Shown one piece after another: positions 21,740 through 34,475 of a stretch of DNA of 64,000 bases (position 1 is its first letter; each line of letters starts with the position of its first letter). Below the pieces are notes generated by a model. That model did no database searches. It was not told the origin of the DNA and saw nothing but the letters and a program-made list of their open reading frames with translations. The DNA is taken from assembly GCA_006176705.1 (NCBI GenBank), contig QRFJ01000295.1, positions 1 to 64,000 on the forward strand, read 5' to 3'. The translations under genes were made by a program, and so were the position numbers. Source of the DNA: Cocos nucifera (Eukaryota; Streptophyta; Magnoliopsida; Arecales; Arecaceae).

Positions 21740-22700
21740 GATTTAGATTTACCACATGGGTATAAATATGGTAATGGAAAATTAATAATTTCATCTAGTT
21801 CTTTTAATTAGATTCACAACTCACATTTTTGACCTTGCAGAATTTCCTTCTCTGTCCATGCATGAAATAAAAACCACCTACAGTTCCAGTTTCGATCCAT
21901 GATTTATGCATAATGTCTCTGATTACATGGAAAAAGAGAAATTATTAACTCTATCCAAGCCCCAGTTTAGTTGGATTTATACAGATCTATTTGGTCAACA
22001 GCCAGAGTCTTGAAAAGAAGAGCAGCAATTTACCTGGACCTATCATTCCTTGGTTAAACAGCCAGGGGGAGTTGGTCTGAGGCTGTAGGGGAAGGTGTTA
22101 AACACATCCAGAGTCTAATGGGCCAAAAAGACGATGTACAGCAGGTATCCATCCATCAAGCTTTTCAAAGTTGGAAATATTTTGGATCGCAACCTATTGT
22201 GATCACTATAGGTTGCTTTAATAAACAGATGGAAATTGCTGTATCATCCAATACCCTGGTGTATCGTGTTAGTGCCAAGAATTGCATTCAAAAAATTTGG
22301 AATGTGGCAGCCATTAACAAATTCTATTACGACAGCAGAAGAATGCAATCAAAACCAATTTCTTCACCGAAATCAGTCCGCTGTTGGAAAGAGTGTACCT
22401 ATGAAGTCCAGTGGGATCAAAACATGAAATTAACGAAAGACATGCTTTAGACTTTTTCCCAAGGCTGTCTAATCATTTTTAAGTATCTTTTCAATTTTTG
22501 ATATTAGAAGGGAAGCCCTATCCATAAGAGACCTGGCCCACCTAGGCCAGTCTGAGACATGAAGACAAGATTTGCACCCAGGAAATCCTTGGAGGAAATT
22601 ACTCTGGTCGAAATCTTGCGAGATAACACTACTCAAGACTCAGACCTCTAACACCCTGCTTGAGAGCGGGTGGGAGAGAAGGGGGGAAGAATTATTTATA
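21740..22700. other. intergenic region with an unassigned 110-codon frame
   Basis: An ATG frame at 22118-22450 encodes 110 residues without recognisable domain, signal peptide or membrane segment; a second frame is open across the same bases. Could be a gene fragment or chance. Nothing else recognised. Confidence 0.3.
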
Positions 22701-22988
22701 TATTTGTTTGAAGTTCAGTTTACTGTTTTCTTTTACTGTTTGTACATTCATTTCAATCAAAACATAAAAATATCTATATTAAATAATCTAATATAATAGC
22801 ACCTTATTTTGATTATCATTAATTTTATCATACATAAATTGCATGTGCCGGTTTGCCAGTAGACAGTACAGGCATACCTATAGGATTTTGTTACATTTGT
22901 GTTTATCAAGTCAAAGCAACAGGAAGCAACCTTACAAACCACTGCTGTGGTTTTCTAAAAATTTTCCAAGATTCCATTTGAGTGAGAA

Positions 22989-25579
22989 CTAGTCGCTAAA
23001 TACTATGTTAACAATGTCTGGAAATCTTTCCTTAATAGCAGCTTTGATCCCAGTTCCAATGGAATCAGGGCCTACATACCTGACATGGCAATCTCCACCT
23101 TCCACAGAAATCACTTCCACATTCCCACCAAAGTTTCTTATAGCTGGTCTTAGCATCTCCAAATGGTTATTTACAGCCTGCATTTATACAGTGTTTGCAA
23201 TCAGCATTACTGCAAGGAATTATTAGTAATAGTATATTAGTTGGGATGCCCACCTCCACTGTAGTTTCAATTTGCAAGTCGTCAGAAACCTGGCATATAT
23301 CTTTAATTGCTTCCCCAAATTTCTCCTTCAACACCCGTTCAATCCCCATCTTCATGGTTGTTGTCGAGCTAGGACAGCTTCCACAGGCTCCTGCATCACC
23401 AAACAAGGGGGGGAAAAACTTATTTAAAAAAATTAAGAGAATTTGATTGTTGAAATCAAAGCAGAACCATTATTAATATAGTTTACAAGAAGAAGGAATC
23501 TAAAGTGTCTCATAGAAATTGAGGGTTCAACCAATCATAACAAACCTTTTCCACTATCTATACACAAATTAATGATATCATTTATTGCTTAAAAATCCCA
23601 ACCTTGTGTAGTCAAATCCTTTGTGATAACTTGAAATGTTTCATAGAATTTTTTTTCTTAAGAGAAAGTTCTTGCATGAAAAAAAATCTGGACGCGCAAT
23701 GACCATATGACCTAACATGAATGATAAAATACAGATGTATGTTGCATAGAGCCAATCCTCAATACACGCAAGGTCCAATTTAGTTTCTGCTTTTCCTACA
23801 TAAAAGCTAACTGGTATATGAATCAAATCATGTGATGACCTTATCAAATTCCCAAGTCAAAAGCCTATCCAAGAGCAAGAAGCCTGATAAATGCATAACA
23901 AGGCCACTGGACCTACTCGCATTTCAACTTAGAAACATGGTACTGGTTTTGCATAGTTTGATAGTTGCATGACTAGCAGTTAAATGCAATTAGAAACAAG
24001 ATTATTCAAATCTCATCTCTAATCTTTAACATTTTTTAAGTACATTCAAGTAGCTTTCATAATAAATTTATGCAAGTATGGAAGTAGAAATTAATAATGG
24101 TGATGATTTTTTCCCATTAATGATTAACTTTGGAAAATAGATTTTTGTGGAGCTAAGATGGGACATTTAAGGGCATAAGCACTATAGAACATAGAGTTAC
24201 ATTTTGAGGAATTTTGTGCTAGATGTTATAGATAAACCTATGAAGTTGCATATATGATCTAAAGAGTAATTGACCCACAGAGTATTCTGGAACATGACCT
24301 ATCCTAAGATATTGATTAGCAGAGGCCTGAAAATTTAGAATTATATCCGACCTCACATTTCCGTTGATAACATCCACATCTCACCTAGTTTCATATGAAG
24401 ACTATATAAGTTGATTACAGTTAATGCACAGTAAAGATTCTCAAAAAGTTACTGCATGGCACAGGCTCTTCAGTCTGTAAAAAATTGGTCATATCTACTT
24501 TACTGTTACATAAGATTGCATAAGTAAAATTGATCATATCTGTTCTACTGTTGCATAAAATTTTTTGCACTGCTTAAAAACGTCACCATATATCCGACAG
24601 TAAATAGTAATGCCAAACAGTTTCTCTCTCAATGCAACAACTCCTCTTTCTATATTCCTAATCTCACTCATCCAAAGGCTACGCATCCACTGCATCTGAT
24701 TCAAGCCAAGCATAACAAATAGTTTCAGAGGGAAGAAGACATTGTTGAACTTATCAGTTGAAGTGGTATCAGTAATAATTGAGCAGCCAACTCTATGTCC
24801 AAGATTGTGAGCGTGTGAGAGTCTCTTCTAATCTCTGCATTGCTTTTTCATACATAAAGTTTTAAACTAAGTAATCAATTAATTTGATCAATTCAGAAAC
24901 TCATACCCATCCAATTGAACCAAAAGATCTTGCAAGATGATGAAAATCCAATTCCCTCAGAATTACATCACCTACACATCCTTAAACCAGCAAAAATAAA
25001 CACCCCGAAGCTCCGACCCCAACTTTATCAGTTGATCTCTCATAAAAAATCAAACTTTATTAGTGAATCCAAATAAAATTAAGAGAACTCACTTGTGAAA
25101 AAGCCCTAATTATCAGAATAGCAGATCAAATTAGGAGGAAGAAATCAGAATTAAAGGAAAGGAAAGACGTGAAAGCCAAGACCTTGGAGTTTTAGAGAGA
25201 TGATTCCATCTTCGACGGAGACCACGTCCACGTTCCCTCCATCAGCGATGAGGTAGGGGCGGACGTCATCCAAGACCAAGTTCACGTTCTCCGCCGTCAG
25301 CTCGAACACCTTGGCCGAATAGAGCCCCGAAGACGAAGGCCCAGTGGCGGCGGACGCCACCAGAGGATTGGATGACGGGGTGGTGATGGGCCCATCGGAG
25401 GAAGAGGCGAAGAGCCGTCGCCGGGAATTAGCCCCGCGGCGCTCTCCACCAAGGTGGTGGGTTGGGAAGAGGGGAGGACGAGGAGGAGAAATGAGAAATC
25501 GAGGCGATTTGGGAATTTGGGCACGGAAGGGGAAGGCGTTCGCTCCTCCCGGCGAGCCAGCGGCAGCCAAAGACTTCAT
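22989..25579 (-). CDS. NIFU1: NFU1-like plastid Fe-S cluster scaffold (NifU-like protein 1)
   Basis: Three exons on the minus strand: 25579-25183, 23390-23254 and 23177-22989. All junctions are GT-AG, and the joined frame encodes 240 residues. Residues 1 to about 80 form a Ser/Arg/Pro-rich, acid-poor plastid transit peptide. Residues 93-160 are the Nfu domain with DGGNVDVVSVEDG and the cluster-binding C135-x-x-C138 in GACGSCPSSTTT. A second Nfu-like domain (residues 178-240, AVNNHLEMLRPAIRNFGGNV...) lacks the CxxC, as in the plastid NFU1-3 proteins. The protein holds a transient Fe-S cluster and passes it to plastid apoproteins. SSGLYSAKVFELTAENVNLV and the C-terminal ATG-less VEGGDCHVRYVGPDSIGTG segment match NFU1 rather than NFU2/3 as I remember them. 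Intron 1 is about 1.8 kb and splits a Gly codon just before the CxxC. Confidence 0.92.
23391..25182 (-). other. intron 1 of the NFU1-like gene
   Basis: 1792-base intron, GT at its 5' end after CTCCAAG and acceptor GATGCAG before GAGCCTGTGG. AT-rich; no embedded gene or transposon end recognised. Confidence 0.85.
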
Positions 25580-25726
25580 GGCTTTGCTTTTCCCGGTAAT
25601 CCAGGAGAGGACAACTGCGAAACGCAGAGCGGCTTAGTTTCTTTTTTCTTGCGTCCGCGATAGAGAATGAAATAAAAATATAAAGAATTTTAAACTATTA
25701 ATTTTTTTTAGTATAATATTTATTTA

Positions 25727-26830
25727 TCTATTATATATATATATATAATAATATTCTAAAATATTATGATGCTCTCTGTACCATATAAAATCAAAATATT
25801 ATTTTTAAATTATAATAAAATAGTATTTTAAAAATCTAAAATAATATTATTTAAAAATAAAAATAGAAAAAAAATGAGAGATGAAAAATATTTTTTTAAA
25901 AAAATATTATTTTTAAATAATAATAATAATTTTAAAAATATTAATTTATTATTATTTTAAAAATAACTATATTATTTTTTAATTTTAAAAATCTATCTAT
26001 TATATATATGTAAAATAATACTCCATGGAAGAGTATTGTGGTGTTGCCATTTTAGCATCTCAAATAATTTTAGTTATGCCACGTGAAATCAAAATATTAT
26101 TTTTAAATAATAATAATAAAATATTTTAAAAATTTTAAAAATATCTATTATATATATATAAAAAAATAATACTTCATGGAGGAGTATTGTGGTGTTGCTA
26201 CCCCAGCATCTTAATGGAGGAGTATTGTGGTGTTGCTACTTCAACATCTTAGATGATTTTAGTTATGCCACGTGAAACTAAAATATTATTTTTAAATAAT
26301 AATAAAATAATATTTTAATAAAATTAAAAATATATATTTTAAAAATAAAAATAAAAAAATGAAAGATGAAAAATATTTTTTAAATAAATATTATTTTTAA
26401 AAATAAAATATTATAATATTATTTTTTTTAAATACTAATTTATTATTATTTTAAAAATATAATATATTATTTTTAATTTTAAAATTTTATTATATATATG
26501 TAAAATAATACTCTATGGAAGAGTATTATGGTGTTGCCATCTCGACATCTTAGATGATTTTAGTTATACCACATGAAAATAAAATATTATTTTTAAATAA
26601 TAATAAAATAATATTTTAAAAAAAATAAAAAATAATATTTTAAAAATAAAAATAGAAGAGGGATAAGAGATGAAAAATATTTTTTAAAAAATATTATTCT
26701 TTTAAAAATAAAATATTATAAATATAATAATAATATTTTTAAAAAAAATATTAATTTATTATTATTTAAAAAATATATTATTTTTTAATTTTAAAAATAA
26801 TAATATATAAATTTATTTTTTAAAAATAAT
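25727..26830 (+). mobile_element. stack of Helitron-like 5' ends (tandem array)
   Basis: A|TCTATTATATATAT-like starts occur at 25727, 25996 and 26144, with a variant (TTTTATTATATATATG) at about 26486. The last three are followed by AATAATACTYYATGGARGAGTATT, GTGGTGTTGCYA and TTTTAGTTATGCCACGTGAAA-like text, then AT-rich sequence. A|TC insertion context, the TATTATATATAT opening and the GCCACGTG motif resemble plant Helitron 5' ends. I did not find CTRR 3' ends with hairpins, so the class is inferred; the tandem repetition is seen directly. A partial inner duplication (GGAGGAGTATTGTGGTGTTG) lies at 26183-26240. Confidence 0.5.
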
Positions 26831-27010
26831 ATTTTTATTATTTTTTTAAAATAATATATTTCAAGATCTGAATTGATTTATTGTATTAGATTAGATTAAA
26901 TCTAATAAATTATCCATAAATAGAGCATAGTATTTCGTTGATTTGAAAGCCAAATATTTGTATTTAATAGTCTTCGAAAGTTTGAAGAAAGTATGAGAAG
27001 AAGTAAGAGA
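26640..27010. repeat. dispersed AT-rich repeat, copy 2
   Basis: Repeats the order of 18081-18660: GAGGGATAAGAGATGAAAAA, AT-rich arms, then the core at 26856-26985 (CTGAATTGATTTATTGTATT, CTAATAAATTATCCATAAAT, TTGATTTGAAAGCCAAATAT, GTATTTAATAGTCTTCGAAA). Confidence 0.6.
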
Positions 27011-27019
27011 ATGAAGGTA

Positions 27020-27420
27020 CGATCAAGATTGATATTTATCGAGAAAGAAGAGGAGCCATGTGGGACAGCACCGACAGGCAAGAACAAAGTATGAGAATAG
27101 AAAGAAAGAAAATAATAATAATAAAATATTAATTTATAAAAAAAATAAAATAAAATAAGAGATAGAGAGTTCCTCTTTCTTTCTTTAATGGTGATACTGG
27201 CGACGACGGTACCAATAAGAGCATCGGGAGGTGTGATCAAAATCGATATTTATCGAAAGAAAAGGAGAGCGGTGGTGGGGCGGCACCGATGGATATAAAA
27301 AAGATATGAGAGAAAGAGAGGAGGCGGGGGTATGATCGAAATCGATATTTATCGAAAAAGAAGGAGAGCTATGGTGGGACAATAGAGGAGGTGTGGTAGC
27401 ACCAACAGACATGTAGAAGA
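27020..27420 (+). repeat. three diverged copies of a GATATTTATCGA repeat
   Basis: GATCAAGATTGATATTTATC at 27021, GATCAAAATCGATATTTATC at about 27235 and GATCGAAATCGATATTTATC at about 27334 are each followed by GAAAGAAGGAGAGC-like, GTGGGACAGCACC-like and GACAGGCA-like words. Short frames on the minus strand through these copies are repeat by-products. Confidence 0.65.
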
Positions 27421-28740
27421 TATGAAAATAGAAAGAAAAAAGAATAAAAAATAAAATATTATTTTATAAAATAATAAAAATATATATAATATATAAATAA
27501 AATTAAATTAAAAAATTAAAAATATTTGTTATTAAAAATTTTAATAATTATAGGTCATAATTATCCATACAATGTAATACATGGGTCTTTGATTAATTAT
27601 TATATATATTAAAATGGAAGTCTTTACCATCCTCCGCCACGTATCTATTTTTCCACCTGCATCATCCTTGTATGTTTTTTTAAGCTTCTTCAATCATGCG
27701 GCACTATTACCATTTCCACCGACCGCCAGCCATCCGGATCCACGAGAACAATCATGAATATTTTTTCAAACACCCGACGGCGTCGCACCTCCCTCCACTG
27801 CCTATGCCGCCCCTCTCTACCAACACCCAAGGGCCAACCAAGCCTGTCCATTTATGGGAGGGGCGGTATGTTTTTGGAGTGTCAAGGAACCAATGGACAA
27901 AACAATCATGATAGAGTGGTATGGATAGGAACGATCGCCCATAGTCGTCCTCCCTCTCTATTGAAGTTGATTGGGACGGTCCTCCAGCCTTCATCCGACA
28001 ACTACCCAAGGCACACCACCAATGACCTCCCTAGCTGACAACCACCTTATTGTTCATAAAATAAATAAATAAAAGGGTAAGCATAGAGGAAGGACCTACC
28101 GGATCCTGGCAAATCGATGGTCCTCCCTCTTGCTTATCGAGGAAAATTGGCCAAACCCTTGCGAAGATAGCAGTGTCCACCGATCCGATCTTTTTCAATG
28201 GCCACCAATCGGATTTTTTTGGGGGAAGCCATAGTTTTTGAACCCCGTCCACTTTTCTAATGGCCACCAATCGAATTTTTTTGGGAGAGCCATAGTTTTT
28301 TATCCCCCTCTATCAATCTCCAATCGACAAGCCTATATCGGCATACTCACCAAGAAACCAGCAGAAGGCTTTGCGGCATGGCGATGGTCCTCCGATTTGG
28401 TGTTCCAATGGCCGCCAGCCATGTTTAGATGGGGACAAGCACCAACTTGCCCTTTCTTTCTCCCCGGTGACCTTCCATCAATATCCGTAAGTGGTCAGCA
28501 TACTGGTGATTAGGAGAAGGCCATCGGTGGTTATGGCCAGCGGTGATTCACCGACAATAATTAGGAAAAGAGGAATCGCTGACCATGAGAGGTTTTGGAT
28601 TGTGATCGAGAGAAGAGGAGGAGCAAGAAGAATAGGAAATATGTTCAAGTTTTAGGTTCTGATCCGAATTCGAAATTGGACTCATTTACTTTAAAAAAAA
28701 GAGTATTTTGAAGTTAAGCCCCTAAAAAAATATATATTAT
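27421..28740. other. intergenic, Helitron-like start and decayed GC-richer block
   Basis: TATATATTAAAATGGAAG at about 27603 followed by CGCCACGTATC resembles the Helitron-like starts at 25.7-26.6 kb. From 27690 to 28560 the sequence is GC-richer with many broken frames (for example GGCCACCAATCGGATTTTTT at about 28199 and a near copy at 28261). No protein family recognised; probably transposon cargo or decay. Confidence 0.35.
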
Positions 28741-29510
28741 ATAAAGATTCTTTAAAATTGCATTTTGATCCATGTAATAGAGTTTATTACATAAAAACTC
28801 TTATATTATTATTTAGTCTCCATAATAAATTTTATTATATAAAGTCCTCTGATAATTATGATAAGATCCCTATCATATGATTTCATTGTATAGAAGTAGA
28901 AATATGAACATTATATTTATATAGTTAATTTATATGCTATTTAATTTATTTATATGTAAATAAAGAATTATAGTCCTACTATCATTTTCTTAATGATGTA
29001 TGTATTCATGCCATGTTTATCATGTAAAATTTATGGATATTATTTATAAAAAATTAAAAGATTTTGCTTTGATTATTTTGATACGATCACCAAAATGACT
29101 ACAAACTTTTAAAACTAAAAACTTTCTATAATGTCTAAATTCTGGATCAATGTAATTTGATAAAGTTTTAATATTGTCATTATTGTGGCATGCCATGTTT
29201 TGCATTGGCACTATTTATAAGGGATTTTTACTTAATTATTTTAATTTGGGGTTTAGTAATAATTTAAAATTTAAAGTTTAAATAAAGAGAAAAAAGCATG
29301 GGTTAAACTTTATTTATCGGGTAGCTTACAGAAGAAAAACTATATTGTAGAGAGTAGAAGATAAGAAAAATGATTATTATGAGATATATATATTTTTTTA
29401 TTATTTTAATTATTTTAAAATATATAAAATAGATATTAAAAATTTAATAAAATAAAATATTTTTAAAAAAAATTGTATCTCATGGTACACGATTATAAGC
29501 TTGTATATGT
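28741..29510. other. AT-rich intergenic DNA
   Basis: No coding frame, RNA gene or terminus recognised. Confidence 0.5.
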
Positions 29511-29511
29511 G

Positions 29512-29520
<9 letters not shown>

Positions 29521-29569
<49 letters not shown>

Positions 29570-29606
29570 TGTATGTATTTATGTATGTATGTATGTATGT
29601 ATGTAT
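29521..29606 (+). repeat. (AT)n plus (GTAT)n microsatellite
   Basis: TCTATATATATATATATATA is followed by about sixteen tetranucleotide GTAT units, interrupted once by TTTAT. It then runs into TATTAAAATAAAAGTATTTA, similar to the Helitron-like start near 27603. Confidence 0.9.
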
Positions 29607-29739
29607 ATTAAAATAAAAGTATTTATCTCCATCCATCATGTATTGTCAAAGTAGATGCCTCCATCTGTCACGTGTCCCCAGCTATATTTGTCTAAGCTTC
29701 CCTATTCGGCCGCTCCAAGCCTTCCACCTGATTGGAACT

Positions 29740-30530
29740 TCCGAGGACAAAAAAAATAAAAAAAAATAGAGAAAAATTATAAAAAAAATCAATGAAAACA
29801 AAGAATATAATTTTTTTTTTGCTTCTTTTTCTTTTTATGTCATTATCTTTTTCAGAGATTTATGGGAAAGAAGAGCTTTTAAGAGAGATTGACGGGTCTT
29901 TTAGGTTATAATTGGATTTTTTTCTAAACCATTTTCTTTCTTGCCCAAATGGTGGATACTGATATAGCGACAGCACCATCAGTTCTTATGGAAGAAAAAG
30001 TGGTGAATGGAGTATAGGGCTCTCTATGAGGATGCCATGGTTGCTGTGGGATCATCCGTGCCTAGAGAGATCACACCTTCTGCTACAAATCATAAGAGGA
30101 AATTAGGTGATCTCAAGTCCTGCAAGGATAAAGAGGCCCTATCTAATAAGTAGGAGGTCGCGACTAACACTCTGATGCTAATCGCTGATGAGTCAGGGTT
30201 GCAAGCTAAAGAGATCGCCATCAATCATGGTGGAGGTATGGGGAGGCCCGAGAAGTCTATGAGAATTATGTGTGTGATGTCGTTTGGGGCATCCTCGTCG
30301 ATGTCAACATCACTGAACTTTGCGGCTGTATTAGGGCAATGCTTGGGTGGGTGGAGTTCTTGTACATGTTTCGAGGACAAGGACAAGCAGGAGGTGGTAG
30401 GGGGTTTTGAACCAAGCTCTTATTCGTACTATAATACAGGAGAAATAAAATAAAGTATAGGATTATAAGAAAATATGAGCGCACTGAAAAAAATAGAGGA
30501 ACTAATTCATTTAACATATAAAATAAGGAC
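29740..30530 (+). other. decayed coding-like remnant, unassigned
   Basis: From about 29940 to 30430 the base composition rises and several short frames follow one another with stops and shifts. No domain is recognisable. A degenerate retroelement or gene fragment is the likeliest reading. Confidence 0.25.
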
Positions 30531-32000
30531 GAAAATAAAAGAGAAATGCTAAATTTGATATATATATATATATAACTAAAAAGAAAAATTATAATAGATA
30601 TAGAAAATGAAGCTATCTAAAATTGCAATAGACATAGAAAAAAAAGTTATTTTTGAATAGAAAATATTTAAAAAATAAAAAATAAAATAAGTTTTTATTT
30701 TTATTTTTTATTTTTCTATTGATCCTTGAGTGGAATAAAGATTTTAACTAGAGGCGATGAAAGATAAGAAAAAAAGTGAAAGATAAAAAGATAAATTGAT
30801 ACAAAGATAAAAAAAAAATTATTTGATGACAAAAGAAACAAAAGAAAGTTATGATACAGGATTCAAGTCCTTAATAGTACCTTCTATCTGTCAAGGATAC
30901 AAGTGAATATGGTCATAGAGGTTAGGGTAAGCTGCATCTCCTTTTTTGAAGGTTTTGTTCAGATTTAATGTGCACACATCCAAAACATTTTAAGAATAAA
31001 TATATATAAAATATATTATATATTATACAATCAATTTTTTTTAAAAGAATAAGACTCGGCACATTGCATAGGTTGGATGCTAGTTGATTAAATGATGGAA
31101 TAATTATAGAATTCTTTGATAATTTATATAAAATAAGAAAGCATAAAAATATTGACAGATAAAAGATATATAAAATAAAAAATATATAAATGCATAAATA
31201 CATATTTTATAAAATAAAAAATATATAAATATAATAATAAATAAAAATATATTAAAAAAATATATAAATATATCAATAAATAAAAAATATCGATCAATGG
31301 CATATATTTGGTAAAATATGGAAGGATGGATATAAATAATTTTCTTTTTTGCTTGGTATAGGAGAAATGAAAGAAATGATAGATGATATTTATAGATTTT
31401 TTTACTAAAATACCATTTGATAAAAAGTATTATATCATTATTAATTTATAATACTTATTTATATTAAATAAATAAAATAATATATAAATTATAATATTTA
31501 TAATTATAATTATACAAATATTTAATTTAATTTAGTATAATAAATAATTTCATAAATTAATTATGCATGAATAATTTTTTGTATATTGATTATAGAAATA
31601 ACTAATTAGTTTACAATTTAATTTGAATAGTTATTTAATTTTATAAAAAATAATTATCTAGAAATAGTGAATATAAATAAAAAATAGAAGATAATTTTAA
31701 TTATTTACTTATAATTATGAAAAATATATGCTAAAACTAAAATAATCAGTAATAAAAATTAATAGTATAAAATGAATAGTATGGGCAAAATTAAAAAATA
31801 TATATATATATAATAAATAATATAGATAAAATTATATATATATATAAAATAAAAAATTAAATAAATATTAGAATTTTATTAAAAGCGGATAGATCCTATC
31901 CCTCGTATGATCTATCAATCCTTTCATATTTTCTCAATTGGGGAGGATGTTAAATAGTTGGTTTGAGTAGGTGGATGGATAATTTCTTTTTTTTATCTAT
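30531..32000. other. AT-rich intergenic DNA
   Basis: Very AT-rich with TATATA runs (30560, 31800, 31830). Nothing recognised. Confidence 0.5.
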
Positions 32001-32530
32001 CCTTTATAAATTTTTTTAAACTAAATATTGGATGTAAACCTTTCATCCTTCCAATTCTTTCTATCCTTCGTATCAAACCAAATTAAATACGGGATAAAAG
32101 ATATTGACTACAGTAAAAAAAAGAAAAGAAAAATATATCTCCAATGCCTCGACAAACATTCCATTCCACTCGTAACAAGAAATTGTAGCAGTTCATGTGA
32201 CAAAATATCTTGTGTCCATTCCATCAAACAATTTACGAGCATCTGCAATCGTGTTCTGCCCTGGCGTGCCTTAACATCACCAACCTAATCACCAACCTAA
32301 ACAAATGCTGCGAGAATCAAATTCAAAGAAACAGAATCCAAGGTGAGAATTTTATCGAACACGAGTCTGACATTACCCAAATTCCCACAAACCCAGCACA
32401 CGTTGATCAACGTGTTTAACATGTAGAGATCTTAATCAAAACTAAATATTGAAAGTTGGCAACGAATATACTTCCTTCAAATTTTGATAACCGGAGAGCT
32501 GAAGCTTGGATTAGAATCATGTCAGTATAA

Positions 32531-32863
32531 TTATTCAATACCAAATCGCTTCTCAGCATTAATTTGTACGATTGAAGGCAATCTTGGGTCTGCAGGCCAG
32601 GCTCTCGCGAGAGTGTTCCAGATGAACCCGTTGAGGCTCTCGATCTAGTGGACGAGTTGGCAAGAACAGTCAAGATCGAAGAAGAGGAAGCTGGTGGAGA
32701 AACCAAGAAGGTGGCTTGCGGTGAAGATGTCCTCGATGAATCTGGAGACTAGCATTTGGGCATGGAATTGGAGGAATTCATGGGTTCCCGCACTTTTGAA
32801 TGTGGGATTCCATGATGGGGGGACTAGTAGCCAATTTGATGCTAGAGTTTCCATTTGGGGCAT
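32531..32863 (-). pseudogene. PPR gene fragment with in-frame stop
   Basis: On the minus strand the translation contains HEFLQFHAQMLVSRFIEDIF, TASHLLGFSTSFLFFDLD, then a TAG at 32645-32647, then in the same frame IESLNGFIWNTLARA and a stop at 32531-32533. The order (FHAQML..GF..D.FTASHLLGFS, then IES.NGFIWNTL.RA) is the start of a PLS-type PPR protein. The rest of the gene is missing. A truncated, disabled copy; the closest intact relative cannot be named. Confidence 0.6.
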
Positions 32864-33159
32864 GTTTGGATGATTGCATTCAAAATTTCATGAGATTTAT
32901 AGTTTGGGCCTCCACAACCAGCTAAGTCAGGTTGAATTAGATCTATCTTTATAAAAATATAATTTGAGGGGGCCTGAATCCTATATGAAGAAAAAGATAG
33001 ATCTAATCAAGCGTGACTAAGCTAGTTGTATTAGATCAACCTACAAATCCTCATTATTACTTAAATTCTAATATTTTTATCGACGCTGGCAATTAAGTGC
33101 TTATTGTTGCTTAAATTATAATATTCTCACTATCGAGGGTTGCACGTAAATGTGGAGTG

Positions 33160-34395
33160 CTCCATCAAAATCCGGCAAATAGATTGCCCATTTGCCAAAT
33201 TCACTTTAATTGTGATTATACATCATCTAAGGGTCTATGTGCACATGTGCAGCTTTCAATATGGAGTCAGCAAATAACTTGCAGAATGCTGGCTTCCTGT
33301 TGAAAATTACACATTTGCACATAACCCCTCATCTGTGCAAAATATTACAGTTAAAGTCAAGTTATCCATGGGGACTTGTTTGCTTACTATTTATGAGATA
33401 TTACACATTTACATTTAACTACTTATATAGCATAAATATTAATATTTGCCCATTTCGGTTTGTGTTTGAGCCTAACTACTCGTTGATTTAATTTTGGTCA
33501 GGATGCAGAATTTGGCTTAAATTTGAATTGGATATAACTGATATTATTTTATGTTGAACCAAATTCAGCAAATCATTTGTCGATTTTTTAATTGAATATC
33601 ATATTTACATAGAGACATACTATTTGCTGAATTGAGATGAGTTTATATATTTATATTATATCAGGGTATGTGTGTAAATATGTATTTCTTAATATGAAGC
33701 TAAATTAAGTTTAAAAAGCTAAAACTTGGCATTTTTGCCGACTTTTACATTAAAATTATACATTTGCATATAAACTTTTAAATAATATAAACATCACAAC
33801 TAAACCAAAGTCGGCAGATATGCAATCCATTTGCTGAATTTTTGATGAATATTATAATTAAAGTAATGACAGCAATAAACATTTGTATGCCTACTATCTA
33901 CATATTTTCACTTAACCCCTCATATAGCATAAATATTAATATTTGCTAATATTGGTTTAAGTTCGAGCGTAGCATGAATATTCATATTGCTAACATTGGT
34001 TTAAGTTTGAGCCCAGCATGATATTTCATTGATTTAATTTCAAGGAGCCTCCGGTTTGCCATTATTTTTATATGAAACTAAATTCGGTAGGTCATTTGTT
34101 AACTTCCGAGTTAAAACTATATATATGTACTCTCATATAGTATAAACATGGCAATTGAACTGAAGTCAACAACTTTCAGCACTCCATTTGCCGAATTTCT
34201 ATGAAGCATGACCCATACCCGTTTGCACATAATCCCTCAACTTTGCAAATGTTACCCTTTAAATAAAGCTAGGAGTAGGCCTTCTTTTTGCTGACCATCC
34301 AGGACAAATTATATATTTACGAATAACCCCTCTAAATAGTACAATTACATTGAAGTCGGCAAATTACCAACAGATTTACTTCTAACTTCTCATAG
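33160..34395. repeat. degenerate array of CGGCAAAT / ATTTGCCG inverted motifs
   Basis: Words such as CGGCAAATAGATTGCCCATT, TTTTGCCGACTTTTACAT, GTCGGCAGATATGCAATCC, CCATTTGCCGAATTTC and GTCGGCAAATTACC recur about every 100-200 bases in both orientations. Between them are repeated TATAGCATAAATATTAATAT, CATATTGCTAACATTGG and TAACCCCTC phrases. Possibly the subterminal region of a DNA transposon; no terminus or gene identified. Confidence 0.4.
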
Positions 34396-34435
34396 AATGT
34401 GAATATTGCAGAGTAAAATCATTAGTAATGCTCCG

Positions 34436-34475
34436 CTAAGAGGTCACGAGATCGAAGTCCCGTTAACAAACATGT
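34436..34475 (+). mobile_element. tRNA-like (SINE-type) remnant
   Basis: AAGAGGTCACGAGATCGAAGT and the following CCCGT resemble the B-box region of tRNA-derived SINEs (consensus GGTTCGANTCC). No complete cloverleaf is present. Weak evidence from one motif. Confidence 0.2.

Noticed and set aside
21513..21811. Frames with Ser-Leu, Thr-His or Arg-Glu runs
   Set aside because: Produced by the GT/GA microsatellite.
22118..22450. 110-codon ATG frame
   Set aside because: No recognisable family or motif; an alternative frame is open over the same bases. Kept only as a note in the regional entry.
30922..31203. 93-codon frame rich in Ile, Tyr, Phe and Leu on the minus strand
   Set aside because: AT-rich composition artefact.
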